Positions 8,735 to 17,207 of a DNA stretch of 64,000 bases are shown piece after piece; the first letter of the stretch is position 1; each line of letters begins with the position of its first letter. The DNA is from Parabacteroides sp. (lineage in GTDB: Bacteria > Bacteroidota > Bacteroidia > Bacteroidales > Tannerellaceae). The notes beneath the pieces were generated by a model, which saw only the letters and a list, made by a program, of their open reading frames with translations, was not told where the DNA came from and searched no databases. Made by a program: the position numbers and the translations under genes. The stretch is from contig DXVO01000032.1 of the NCBI GenBank assembly GCA_019417325.1, positions 62,001 through 126,000 of the forward strand, given 5' to 3'.

Positions 8735-9145
8735 ATGGCAACAACTTTTGATATACAATTACCCCATTACAACCGGGGATTTCATTTAATTACAAAGGAT
8801 ATAATTTCACATTTACCAGAGTTACCGGAAAGTGGCCTACTGGTTGTCTTTATTAAACATACTTCGGCAGCTCTCACTATCAATGAAAATGCAGATCCGG
8901 ATGTTCGCCGTGATTTTAATACATTTTTCAATAAGCTGATCCCGGATGGAGATGCTTGCTTTACCCACACACTGGAAGGGGATGATGATATGTCTGCCCA
9001 TATTAAAGCTTCATTATTGGGAGCTTCAGTCACTATCCCTATAAAAAACTATCGTCTGAATCTCGGAACGTGGCAAAGCATCTACCTGTGTGAGTTCAGA
9101 AATGGGGGAGATAACCGGAAATTAAGTATAACCATCTTATCATAA
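8735..9145 (+). CDS. yjbQ: YjbQ/UPF0047 family protein
   Basis: 136 residues, the normal length for this small beta-rich family. Conserved motifs are visible: FIKHTSAALTINENADPDVRRD, ACFTHTLEGDDDMSAHIKASLLG (the conserved His and Asp cluster thought to bind metal) and LGTWQSIYLCEFR near the end. Some members are annotated as secondary thiamine-phosphate synthase because E. coli YjbQ has weak activity of that kind; the true role is unclear. Second gene of a two-gene operon with the DUF2971-like gene. Confidence 0.92.
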   Translation: MATTFDIQLPHYNRGFHLITKDIISHLPELPESGLLVVFIKHTSAALTINENADPDVRRDFNTFFNKLIPDGDACFTHTLEGDDDMSAHIKASLLGASVTIPIKNYRLNLGTWQSIYLCEFRNGGDNRKLSITILS

Positions 9146-9194
9146 ATAGCTCATAAAAATCCGGGATACTCCCGTCCTATTTTTTAACAAAGCG

Positions 9195-9206
9195 CGATAT
9201 ATATCG
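9195..9206. repeat. 12-bp perfect palindrome upstream of ECF sigma gene
   Basis: CGATATATATCG lies 9 bases upstream of the -7 element at 9216-9223, where an operator would sit. AT-rich palindromes can arise by chance. Confidence 0.25.
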
Positions 9207-9215
9207 ATATTTTTA

Positions 9216-9223
9216 TAAATTTG
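9216..9223 (+). promoter_or_regulatory. -7 element for ECF sigma gene
   Basis: TAAATTTG matches TAnnTTTG and lies 60 bases before the preferred ATG at 9284; no matching TTTG box is evident upstream. Confidence 0.45.
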
Positions 9224-9283
9224 TGAGAATATTAAGAACTTTGTTGTTTTTTAATGTTATGGGAAAACTTTTACAGAGGGAGT

Positions 9284-9850
9284 ATGGAGAGTGAGAATGA
9301 CTATGTTTATGCATTAGGTACAGGCGATACAAAAGCATTTGAAATATTATTTTTACGTTATCAGCCTAAGCTTGTTCGTTTTTTTGCCGGTTTTATACAT
9401 GATGATAAACAGGCAGAGGACCTTGCTCAGGATGTATTTCTGAATTTGTGGAAAAATCGCGAAAAATTGCAACTTGTAAAATCCTTCCAATCCTATTTGT
9501 ATCAAATGGCACGCAATATGCTATATAATTATTATGACCACTCTTTGGTACATGCAAAATATGATATAGAACAAGTATGGAAACCCATTAAATGTGGAAA
9601 TCTGGAAGAAGAAATGTTTGCCCGGGACTTGCAAGCGATAATAAATTGTTGGATTGACCATCTGCCACCCAAACGGCAACAGGTTTTTAAATTAAGTAGA
9701 ATAGAAGGATTAAGCAGTGATGAAATAGCGAAACAGCTTCATATCAATAAACGAACTGTAGAAAATCATTTAAGTGTGGCCTTATCCGAATTACGCAAGC
9801 TCTTACAATGTTTTATTTGTTTATGCTCTCTCCAGGGACTGTTAAGTTAA
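9284..9850 (+). CDS. ECF sigma factor, FecI-like
   Basis: RNA polymerase sigma-70 factor of the extracytoplasmic-function group, 188 residues from the preferred start. I chose ATG 9284 (MESENDYVYALGTGDTKAFE) over the in-frame ATG at 9254 because the purine-rich ACAGAGGGAGT lies just upstream and homologues start near this point. Region 2 is visible as FEILFLRYQPKLVRFFAGFIHDD and DLAQDVFLNLWKNRE; region 4 as LPPKRQQVFKLSRIEGLSSDEIAKQLHINKRTVENHLSVALSELRK, a clean HTH. It heads a sigma/anti-sigma/SusC/SusD/phosphodiesterase cluster and probably directs RNA polymerase to the susC promoter when the anti-sigma factor is relieved. Confidence 0.93.
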   Translation: MESENDYVYALGTGDTKAFEILFLRYQPKLVRFFAGFIHDDKQAEDLAQDVFLNLWKNREKLQLVKSFQSYLYQMARNMLYNYYDHSLVHAKYDIEQVWKPIKCGNLEEEMFARDLQAIINCWIDHLPPKRQQVFKLSRIEGLSSDEIAKQLHINKRTVENHLSVALSELRKLLQCFICLCSLQGLLS

Positions 9851-9917
9851 GTTAAACATCAATTTAGTGCTGTGCGTAAACTTGCTTCACGCTTTCTATA
9901 AGGGAAAGTATCAAAAT

Positions 9918-10907
9918 ATGAAGAAAGAACAAATACAGCGAATCATTCATGCCTTTTACGGAAAGCATTACCATATAGACACTCAAATGCGTTTCCGTTT
10001 CTGGATGCGAATGAAAGAAGATAAGGAGCTAAAAGAAGAGGTCTTGCAGGAAATCTGGCAACAAACTCCTTCCGCCATAACCAAACGTACGACTTTTAAT
10101 TTGTCCCGAATACAACAGCACATTGCTCAAGAAGAAAAGAAACCTGTAGCCAAACACCTTCTTTCATGGCAGAAATATGCAGCAGCAATAACGCTGGTCA
10201 TTATTTCCTCTGTGGTTACATTATGGGTGAATTCCCTTTTGAATCCAAAACCACAGATGGCTTTTATAGAACATTTTGTTCCCTATGGCGAATATGAACA
10301 ATTTGTTTTACCTGATAGCTCGACCGTTTGGCTGAATGCCGGTTCTATCTTAATTTATCCGGAAGAATTCGAAGCCAAAGACCGCTCTGTCTACCTGACA
10401 GGGGAGGGGCGTTTCCAAGTAGCGAAAAATAAAGAAAAACCATTCATTGTCCATACACAACAATTAAATGTGGAAGCTTTAGGAACAATTTTCAATGTAC
10501 AAGCTTATCCCAATAAAGAAAAAGTATCGGCGACATTGGAAGAAGGAAGTGTATGTATCACTTCGAATGCAGGAAGTTTCCAGAAACATATATTGAAACC
10601 GAACCAACAATTTTCGTATTCTAAGCAATCTGAAAAAATCGTTGTACGGGATGTCGATGCATCAGAGGCCAGTATGTGGAAAGATGGCTTCTTATCTTTT
10701 GAAGATTGTAAATTCGGAGAAATCATGGCTGCATTGGAACGTAAATATAATGTAATGATTCAATATGATCAGGCTAAATATAAAGACCGTTCCTTCCACG
10801 TTAAATTCACTCCGGATGAGTCGCTGGAAGATGCCTTAAATATTTTCTCTGATTTGATTGAGAACTTCCATTACCGCATAGAAGAAAACATAGTATTTAT
10901 TCACTAA
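9918..10907 (+). CDS. FecR-type anti-sigma factor
   Basis: Membrane anti-sigma factor that controls the preceding sigma factor in response to a TonB-dependent receptor. Start chosen at ATG 9918 (MKKEQIQRIIHAFYG), which has a purine-rich AAGGGAAAG upstream, rather than the GTG at 9867; this gives 329 residues. A cytoplasmic N-terminal part precedes one membrane helix at about 86-107 (AAITLVIISSVVTLWV). The periplasmic FecR domain follows (VPYGEYEQFVLPDSSTVWLNAGS, AKNKEKPFIVHT, ALGTIFNVQAY) and a C-terminal DUF4974-like domain (SFEDCKFGEIMAALERKYNV to the end). A GC-rich hairpin follows before susC, so susC probably has its own promoter. Confidence 0.92.
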   Translation: MKKEQIQRIIHAFYGKHYHIDTQMRFRFWMRMKEDKELKEEVLQEIWQQTPSAITKRTTFNLSRIQQHIAQEEKKPVAKHLLSWQKYAAAITLVIISSVVTLWVNSLLNPKPQMAFIEHFVPYGEYEQFVLPDSSTVWLNAGSILIYPEEFEAKDRSVYLTGEGRFQVAKNKEKPFIVHTQQLNVEALGTIFNVQAYPNKEKVSATLEEGSVCITSNAGSFQKHILKPNQQFSYSKQSEKIVVRDVDASEASMWKDGFLSFEDCKFGEIMAALERKYNVMIQYDQAKYKDRSFHVKFTPDESLEDALNIFSDLIENFHYRIEENIVFIH

Positions 10908-10944
10908 AAAATATAGGAGAAATTTATCAATGAAGAAAAGAAAA

Positions 10945-10985
10945 ACGGGGAGACAGACCTTGCAAATCAACTCCCCGTATTTTGA
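10945..10985 (+). terminator. Hairpin between anti-sigma gene and susC
   Basis: ACGGGGAG (10945-10952) pairs with CTCCCCGT (10971-10978), followed by ATTTTG. The weak T-run makes it a terminator or attenuator; it separates the regulator transcript from the receptor transcript. Confidence 0.5.
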
Positions 10986-11062
10986 AATCATACACTTTTA
11001 TTAAAAAATATCGAGAGAACAATATTATTAATGTTATGTATCATTTAAAAACACACAAATGT

Positions 11063-14000
11063 ATGAAAATTACAGATTTGATACTATTTAGTGTAAAGAA
11101 AAAAGTATTCTTTGCCTTATATATATTACTATTTATTTCTATATCGGGTACATTATCCGCACAAAACCAACAAATTGTATTACCTGCATCATCAATGACC
11201 TTAGGAGCAGCCTTTAAACAAATTGAACGGCAGGCTAAAATTTCAATAGATTATGATGCACATATAATTAATGAGGAGCAACAAATTACATCGATTCCTT
11301 CTCCGGAATCTCTGGATAACTTGCTACGATACTTATTGAAAGCTACGGATTGCTCATATACCTATAAAGGTTCTCATCTATTGATTACCCGGAAAGCACA
11401 GAAAAAACAAACAACTATCACCGGTAAAGTTTTAGATAAGAACAACGAGCCTATCATCGGTGCAAATGTCGTAGAAAAAGGAGTCAGCAACGGAACAGTA
11501 ACCGATATGGACGGAGCATTCTCCCTGTCTGTCGCTGAAGATGCTACGGTTATGATTTCTTATATAGGTTTCTTATCACAGGATATTCAGATTGGGAAAA
11601 AGCGTGAACTCATCATTCATCTGAGAGAGAACACACAAGCATTGGAGGAAGTTGTCGTTACGGCTTTAGGTATCAAGCGGGAAGAAAAAGCATTAGGATA
11701 TTCTGTCCAGAAGCTGGATGGCGATAATATGACATTAGCTAAGTCGGTAGATATAACAACATCCCTGACCGGACAGATTGCCGGGTTAAATATCCAGAAT
11801 AATACTGAGTTCGACCAGAATGCGACCATTTCTTTACGTGGAGCCACTCCTTTATTAATTGTAGATGGCATACCTTATGCAAATATTACGATCAATGAGA
11901 TTGCAGCAGACGACATCGAATCTATTGATGTACTGAAAGGAGCCACAGCGGCAGCATTATATGGTTCGAGAGGTACGAATGGGGCGATTATGATTACGAC
12001 CAAAAAAGGTTCTGATAAAGAAGGACTGAACATCAATATCAATAGTAATACAATGTTTTTTGCAGGTTATCTGGCTTTCCCGGAAGTACAACATTCCTAT
12101 AGTGCGGGAACAGGAGGGAAATATAATAATAACTCCGTTTGGGGAGATAAACTGGATATCGGACGAACAGCCGTTATGTGGGACCCGGAAACCTATGAAT
12201 TCCGTGAGATGGAACTGACTTCGAAAGGAAAGGATAATTTTAAAAATTTCCTGCAACCAAGCTTGGTTACCAACAATAATATAAGTGTTACACAAAAAGG
12301 AAAGTACGGTTCATTCCGTGCATCCGTAACGGAAGTACACCATAAGGGAGAGTACCCCAACCAGAAATTGAATAAAATGACCTTCTCTGTCGGTGGCGAA
12401 ATGAAATGGAAAAAGTTCTCGATGGATGCAACGGCAGCCTACAATAAACGAATATCTTCCAATACGGTCGGTTCCGGCTATAGTAGCAGTTATATCTATA
12501 ATATGGTTATCTGGGGCGGTACGGAATATGATATACGCGATTACCGCAACTATTGGGTAAAAGGCAAAGAAAACGAAATGCAAAACTGGTATGACAAGAG
12601 TTGGTATGATAATCCTTGGTTTAAGGCTTACGAACAGGTTTCATCCTATGACACGGACGTTTTCAATACGTCTATAAACACAAGTTATGAAATAACCCCT
12701 TGGTTAAAAGCGATGGTACGTTCAGGTGCTGACGTATACAATAAAAGGGAAGAACAGCATAATGCAATTAGCGCCAATGGTGCATGGAATAAAAAAGGAT
12801 ATTACAGCATTTATAAAGGAACATGGTTCAGTATAAATGCGGATGCAATGTTGATGGCTGATAAAACATGGGGAAAGTTCAATCTAAATGGAATGTTCGG
12901 TGGCAATATTTATTATCTGCATACCGACGATATGAAAAGTGAGACACAAGGTGGTTTATCTATTCCCGGATACTATTCATTAAATTCTTCAACAGACCCT
13001 GTTAAAGCAGTAAGCGGATTAACTCAAAAACGGGTAAACAGTTTGTATGGAAAAGCGTCTTTATCATGGAACAGTACCTATTATCTGGATATAACTGCCA
13101 GAAATGACTGGTCGTCTACCTTACGTCCGGATGAACGTTCCTATTTCTACCCTTCTGTAGCAGGTAGCGTGATTCTTTCGGAAATAATACCCCTGCCATC
13201 TTGCTGGAATTTCTTAAAAATAAGAGGTTCGTGGACTACAACCAAACAAGATGCCGATATCTATGCAAATAATAATGTATATAATATTACAACGAATGTA
13301 TGGGATGGGTTGTCTACTGCTTCTTCTCCGGATGTATTAATCGGAGGTACTGTGCTTCCTCAAAAGACGGAAACCTGGGAAGCCGGTTTAGCGCAAACAT
13401 TCTTCAACAAACGTTTGACTTTCGACTTCGCATACTACCATAAATTAGAATCGGACTTTATTATAAATGGCAAGGTCAGCCAAGCTACCGGTTACAATTC
13501 CATCCAAACAAACAGCAAAGAGACTCTTTTACGCCAAGGCGTTGAATTGGTTGTCGGAGGAACTCCTGTTCAAACAAAGGATTTCAGTTGGCAAATAATG
13601 ACGAACTGGTCGCACGATAAGTATACTTATCATAAGTTAGACCCGGATTATTCAACCAAACGCCCTTGGATTACTGAAGGGGCCGATTGGGATTGGATTG
13701 CCATTAATGATTGGGAAAGGGACCCGGATGGAAACCTGATTCATAATGGGGGTATACCTGTACGCCAAACTTTCCAAACCAAAGTCGGTAAATATGTTCC
13801 GGATTTAGTCTGGGGTATTACAAATACACTGAAATATAAAAACTGGACATTAAGCTTTACGTTGGATGGTCGCGTAGGAGGTATCTCTTTTTCAAAGACT
13901 CACCAGATGTTATGGAATTCAGGAACACATGTCGATACGGACAATCAGTACCGCTATGATGAAGTTGTGAACGGACAGTTGACATATGTAGGGGAAGGTG

Positions 14001-14383
14001 TTAAAGTGGTATCCGGTGCTGTAAAACGTGACCCGGATGGAAACATACTGGAAGATACGCGCGTTTTTGCCCCGAATGATGTAGTTGTTTCTTATGAAAG
14101 TTACATTACCAAATACCATGATTCACATGCCAGTCCCAGCCGGCAGAATATGTTGAGACAGACATTCTTTAAATTAAGGAACCTCTCCCTGTTCTATGAT
14201 TTACCTTCTTCACTTTGTAAAAAACTGAGAATGAAAACGGCAGCAGTAGGCTTTACCGGCCAGAATTTATTACTCTGGGCTAAAGACTTTAAGTATGCAG
14301 ACCCGGAAAGAGGAGGAGAGACAGAAAGTCTGAATTCACCTTCACAACGTTATTTGGGTGTAAATGTAAAAGTTAACTTCTAA
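11063..14383 (+). CDS. SusC/RagA-type TonB-dependent receptor with STN domain
   Basis: Outer-membrane transporter that imports a ligand captured by its SusD-like partner. Start chosen at ATG 11063 (MKITDLILFSVKKKVFF), which gives a signal peptide ending near LSAQ34; ATG 11036 is also possible, and the TTG at 10982 is unlikely. Domains in order: STN (about 38-115), the domain that signals to a FecR anti-sigma; a CarboxypepD_reg-like barrel starting TITGKVLDKNNEPIIGANV; a plug domain (ALGIKREEKALGYSVQKL through DVLKGATAAALYGSRGTNGAI); and a long beta-barrel ending LNSPSQRYLGVNVKVNF. Length (1106) is normal. The STN domain fits control by the adjacent sigma/anti-sigma pair. The substrate is unknown; the next genes suggest a phosphodiester or phosphorylated compound. 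Confidence 0.95.
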   Translation: MKITDLILFSVKKKVFFALYILLFISISGTLSAQNQQIVLPASSMTLGAAFKQIERQAKISIDYDAHIINEEQQITSIPSPESLDNLLRYLLKATDCSYTYKGSHLLITRKAQKKQTTITGKVLDKNNEPIIGANVVEKGVSNGTVTDMDGAFSLSVAEDATVMISYIGFLSQDIQIGKKRELIIHLRENTQALEEVVVTALGIKREEKALGYSVQKLDGDNMTLAKSVDITTSLTGQIAGLNIQNNTEFDQNATISLRGATPLLIVDGIPYANITINEIAADDIESIDVLKGATAAALYGSRGTNGAIMITTKKGSDKEGLNININSNTMFFAGYLAFPEVQHSYSAGTGGKYNNNSVWGDKLDIGRTAVMWDPETYEFREMELTSKGKDNFKNFLQPSLVTNNNISVTQKGKYGSFRASVTEVHHKGEYPNQKLNKMTFSVGGEMKWKKFSMDATAAYNKRISSNTVGSGYSSSYIYNMVIWGGTEYDIRDYRNYWVKGKENEMQNWYDKSWYDNPWFKAYEQVSSYDTDVFNTSINTSYEITPWLKAMVRSGADVYNKREEQHNAISANGAWNKKGYYSIYKGTWFSINADAMLMADKTWGKFNLNGMFGGNIYYLHTDDMKSETQGGLSIPGYYSLNSSTDPVKAVSGLTQKRVNSLYGKASLSWNSTYYLDITARNDWSSTLRPDERSYFYPSVAGSVILSEIIPLPSCWNFLKIRGSWTTTKQDADIYANNNVYNITTNVWDGLSTASSPDVLIGGTVLPQKTETWEAGLAQTFFNKRLTFDFAYYHKLESDFIINGKVSQATGYNSIQTNSKETLLRQGVELVVGGTPVQTKDFSWQIMTNWSHDKYTYHKLDPDYSTKRPWITEGADWDWIAINDWERDPDGNLIHNGGIPVRQTFQTKVGKYVPDLVWGITNTLKYKNWTLSFTLDGRVGGISFSKTHQMLWNSGTHVDTDNQYRYDEVVNGQLTYVGEGVKVVSGAVKRDPDGNILEDTRVFAPNDVVVSYESYITKYHDSHASPSRQNMLRQTFFKLRNLSLFYDLPSSLCKKLRMKTAAVGFTGQNLLLWAKDFKYADPERGGETESLNSPSQRYLGVNVKVNF

Positions 14384-14396
14384 AAGGATTGAGAAC

Positions 14397-15947
14397 ATGA
14401 AACATTTGAAAAATATAAAATCAGTAAGTTTGGCATTGGCATGCATGTTTTTTCTGTCAACTTGTACTTCAACATTTGACGAAATGAATACCAATCCCAA
14501 TGCAACAACACAAGTGAAATCCTCCATGCTGGCAACTAAAGTTATCAAAGATATGGTAACTACCATCTGGGAATATAATGAGTTCCTGAGTAGAAGAATG
14601 TTTTGGGGAGAACAGATTAACAATGCACAATACAATCGTTTTGGAGCCGATGATTTTTCGTATATCCAGAAATTAACGGATGCAAAAGCAATGATGGATT
14701 TGGCTCTTGAAGAAGATAAAGATGCTTATACAGGGCTCTATTATTTTATGAAAGGCTGGAACTTCTGGCGTTGTACGTTAAGCATGGGAGATATTCCTTA
14801 TTCCCAGGCCTTGGATATCGAAACATATCGTTATCCGGCATACGATAACCAGAAAGATGTATTCGCTGGCATTTTATCAGATTTGGAAAAAGCAGACGAA
14901 TTTTTCGCTAAAGCAGGAAGCCGTACTTTTGAAGGAGACCCTTTCTATAAAGGAGATCCTGCCAAATGGAGAATGGCAACAAATGTATTACGCCTGAAAG
15001 TATTAATATCCTTGTCCAAACGGGCGGATGATACTCCCGAATTGAATATAAAAGAAAAATTTGCCAATGTTGTTGCTCAAGGAGTTTTATTCCAGAGTAA
15101 TGATGATAACCTGCAAGTGGTTTATTCGGATAAACAAGGGCAACAGAACCCGTTCCATAATAGTTTTGTAAAAAGTATTAACGAATATGCCGGTTCATCT
15201 TTACTGATTGACCCTCTGAAAAAGTTCGAAGATTACCGATTGTTTTATTATTTCTCTCCGGCTCAGGCATTGACTGACAAATTATATCTGCCGGAAGGAG
15301 AAACCTTGCTGGACGTGGGTGATTGGAATGCATACCAGGGATTGGATGTAGCTGCCGTTTTTGGCGAAGAGTCTAAAAAAATTGCGAACAAAATGCATTG
15401 TCGTCCCAATGGAATATATCGTTTAAATTATGCCGGAGTCCCTTACATACGATTGGGTTATGCAGATATGAATTTCACAATAGCAGAGGCTATTGAACGA
15501 GGCTGGCTGCAAGGGGATGCAAAGAAATACTATGAAGAAGGAATTCGTGCATCATTCCGATTTGTTAAATCTACTGTTCCTGCCGAATATCGTAATAACA
15601 GGGAAATAACAGATGAATATATTGAGAAATACTTGCAAGGCCCATATGTAAAATACAATGAAACAGGTTCTTCTACGGATCGTCTCAAACAAATATGGAT
15701 TCAGGCTTATATCGCCCGTTACTATCATATGCAATACGACGATTATTATGATTACCGCCGTAATCAGTATCCTGAATTTCCGATTAATCCGGATACGAAC
15801 CTGAATGATGACAAAACAAAGATTCCTATGCGCTGGCAATATCCGGAAAACGAGTTACTATTTAATAAAGAGGAATATCTCGCAGCTTTACAACGCCAAT
15901 GGGGAGGTACTGATAATGTAAATAATGTGATGTGGTTGCTGAAATAA
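14397..15947 (+). CDS. SusD/RagB-like outer-membrane lipoprotein
   Basis: Surface ligand-binding partner of the SusC-type receptor, 516 residues. The lipobox LSTC puts the lipidated Cys at residue 23. The following TFDEMNTNPNATT and the helical body (LYYFMKGWNFWRCTLSMGDIPYSQAL, WRMATNVLRLKVLISLS) match the SusD-like subgroup that includes Pfam SusD-like_2; ends with a C-terminal region rich in Asn/Trp (WQYPENELLFNKEEY). It starts 13 bases after susC, on the same transcript. Confidence 0.92.
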   Translation: MKHLKNIKSVSLALACMFFLSTCTSTFDEMNTNPNATTQVKSSMLATKVIKDMVTTIWEYNEFLSRRMFWGEQINNAQYNRFGADDFSYIQKLTDAKAMMDLALEEDKDAYTGLYYFMKGWNFWRCTLSMGDIPYSQALDIETYRYPAYDNQKDVFAGILSDLEKADEFFAKAGSRTFEGDPFYKGDPAKWRMATNVLRLKVLISLSKRADDTPELNIKEKFANVVAQGVLFQSNDDNLQVVYSDKQGQQNPFHNSFVKSINEYAGSSLLIDPLKKFEDYRLFYYFSPAQALTDKLYLPEGETLLDVGDWNAYQGLDVAAVFGEESKKIANKMHCRPNGIYRLNYAGVPYIRLGYADMNFTIAEAIERGWLQGDAKKYYEEGIRASFRFVKSTVPAEYRNNREITDEYIEKYLQGPYVKYNETGSSTDRLKQIWIQAYIARYYHMQYDDYYDYRRNQYPEFPINPDTNLNDDKTKIPMRWQYPENELLFNKEEYLAALQRQWGGTDNVNNVMWLLK

Positions 15948-15961
15948 AAAAGAAATAAGTT

Positions 15962-17032
15962 ATGAAATGGAGTTTAAGTATTTTGTTTTACCTGTTTTGC
16001 TCGTTCCATTTACTTTCGTTAAATGCTGCGGAGAAAAAACAGACATTCACTGTTTTACAACTGAACTTATGGCATGAGGGGTCTAAAGTTCCGAATGGCT
16101 ATCAGGGAATTGTAGATGTATTGGACCAAGTTGATGCCGATATCGTTTTCTTATGTGAAATACGGGATTTCGGAGGTAATAAGTTTATGCCAAGAGTTTT
16201 GGAAGACCTGGAAAAACGGGGTAAACATTACTATGGTGAAACATTAGGTATGGTAATCGGTATCTTAACCAAATTCAAACCGGATAGTATAACTCGCTGC
16301 TGTGTTGTTCCGGGAGACGAAACACGTGCCATGCTGAAAACAACATTGACAATAGCAGGGCATCCCATCACTTTTTATCCTTGCCATTTGGATTATATGC
16401 ATTATGAATGTTATATGCCAAGAGGCTATAGTGGTACGAGCTGGGAAAAGATTGCCGCACCAATTACAGATGAGCAAGAGGTTCTAAATGCAAACAGGAT
16501 TGCATACAGGGATGAAAGCATTGCTGCTTTTATCCGGGATGCCAAAGAAGAGATTGCAAAAGGCCATTCAGTAATTATGGGGGGAGACTTTAATGAACCA
16601 TCTCATTTGGATTGGCAAGCCGACACCAAAGATTTATGGGATCATAACGGAGCTATCATCAACTGGGATTGTTCCGTCATGTTACAAAAAGCAGGTTTCA
16701 AAGATGCTTACCGGGAGAAACATCCGAACCCGGTTTTGTATCCCGGATTTACTTTCCCTGCCGGAAATAAACTGGCGGAAGAGGCTAAGTTAGAAAAACT
16801 GGCCTGGGCTCCGGATGTAGACGAACGGGACCGCATTGATTTTATTTATTATCATTCAACATCTCCTTCGCTTGCTCTTCAAAAAAGCGTATTGGTTGGT
16901 CCTTCAGAAACGGTAATCAAGGGAGAGATCAAAAAGAATGATTCGAAAGATGAATTCCTGATACCTTCCTGTATCTGGCCGACAGACCATAAAGGGAATC
17001 TCGTAACATTTACGGTTTCTCCTCAAAAGTAA
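15962..17032 (+). CDS. Exported endonuclease/exonuclease/phosphatase family enzyme
   Basis: A 356-residue EEP-fold hydrolase (family includes DNase I, sphingomyelinases and inositol polyphosphate phosphatases). The N-terminus is a signal peptide (LFYLFCSFHLLSLNAA). All expected active-site elements are visible: Asn35 in LQLNLWHEG, Glu66 in VFLCEI, His142/Asp144 in PCHLDY, Asp209/Asn211 in MGGDFNEP, Asp293 in RIDFIYYH and the closing Asp342-His343 in WPTDHKGN. It should cleave a phosphodiester or phosphomonoester outside the cytoplasm. It is the last gene of the SusC-SusD operon and the only enzyme there, so it probably processes the imported substrate. The identity of that substrate cannot be read from sequence. 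Confidence 0.88.
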   Translation: MKWSLSILFYLFCSFHLLSLNAAEKKQTFTVLQLNLWHEGSKVPNGYQGIVDVLDQVDADIVFLCEIRDFGGNKFMPRVLEDLEKRGKHYYGETLGMVIGILTKFKPDSITRCCVVPGDETRAMLKTTLTIAGHPITFYPCHLDYMHYECYMPRGYSGTSWEKIAAPITDEQEVLNANRIAYRDESIAAFIRDAKEEIAKGHSVIMGGDFNEPSHLDWQADTKDLWDHNGAIINWDCSVMLQKAGFKDAYREKHPNPVLYPGFTFPAGNKLAEEAKLEKLAWAPDVDERDRIDFIYYHSTSPSLALQKSVLVGPSETVIKGEIKKNDSKDEFLIPSCIWPTDHKGNLVTFTVSPQK

Positions 17033-17040
17033 AATAAAGT

Positions 17041-17090
17041 CAATCTCCTTATTCTAACTCACATAGGTTGGAATGGGGAGATTGTTTTTT
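17041..17090 (+). terminator. Terminator of the SusCD operon
   Basis: CAATCTCCTTATTC (17041-17054) pairs with GAATGGGGAGATTG (17071-17084), 14 bp including two GU pairs, followed by TTTTTT. Confidence 0.85.
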
Positions 17091-17179
17091 ATCATGTCTC
17101 CGTTTTTCCTGTTTTCCTACCTGAACAAAGCACGTCTCTATTGGCTTATAAACCACTGTACGATCTGAATTATTTTCAC

Positions 17180-17187
17180 TACTTTTG
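17180..17187 (+). promoter_or_regulatory. -7 element for uvrD/pcrA
   Basis: TACTTTTG matches TAnnTTTG, 20 bases upstream of the GTG start at 17208, implying a short leader. Confidence 0.5.
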
Positions 17188-17207
17188 TGTCTTAAAAAAT
17201 TAGATAC

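Noticed and set aside
9254..9283. Earlier ATG start for the ECF sigma factor
   Set aside because: It adds ten atypical residues, and a better ribosome-binding region precedes the ATG at 9284.
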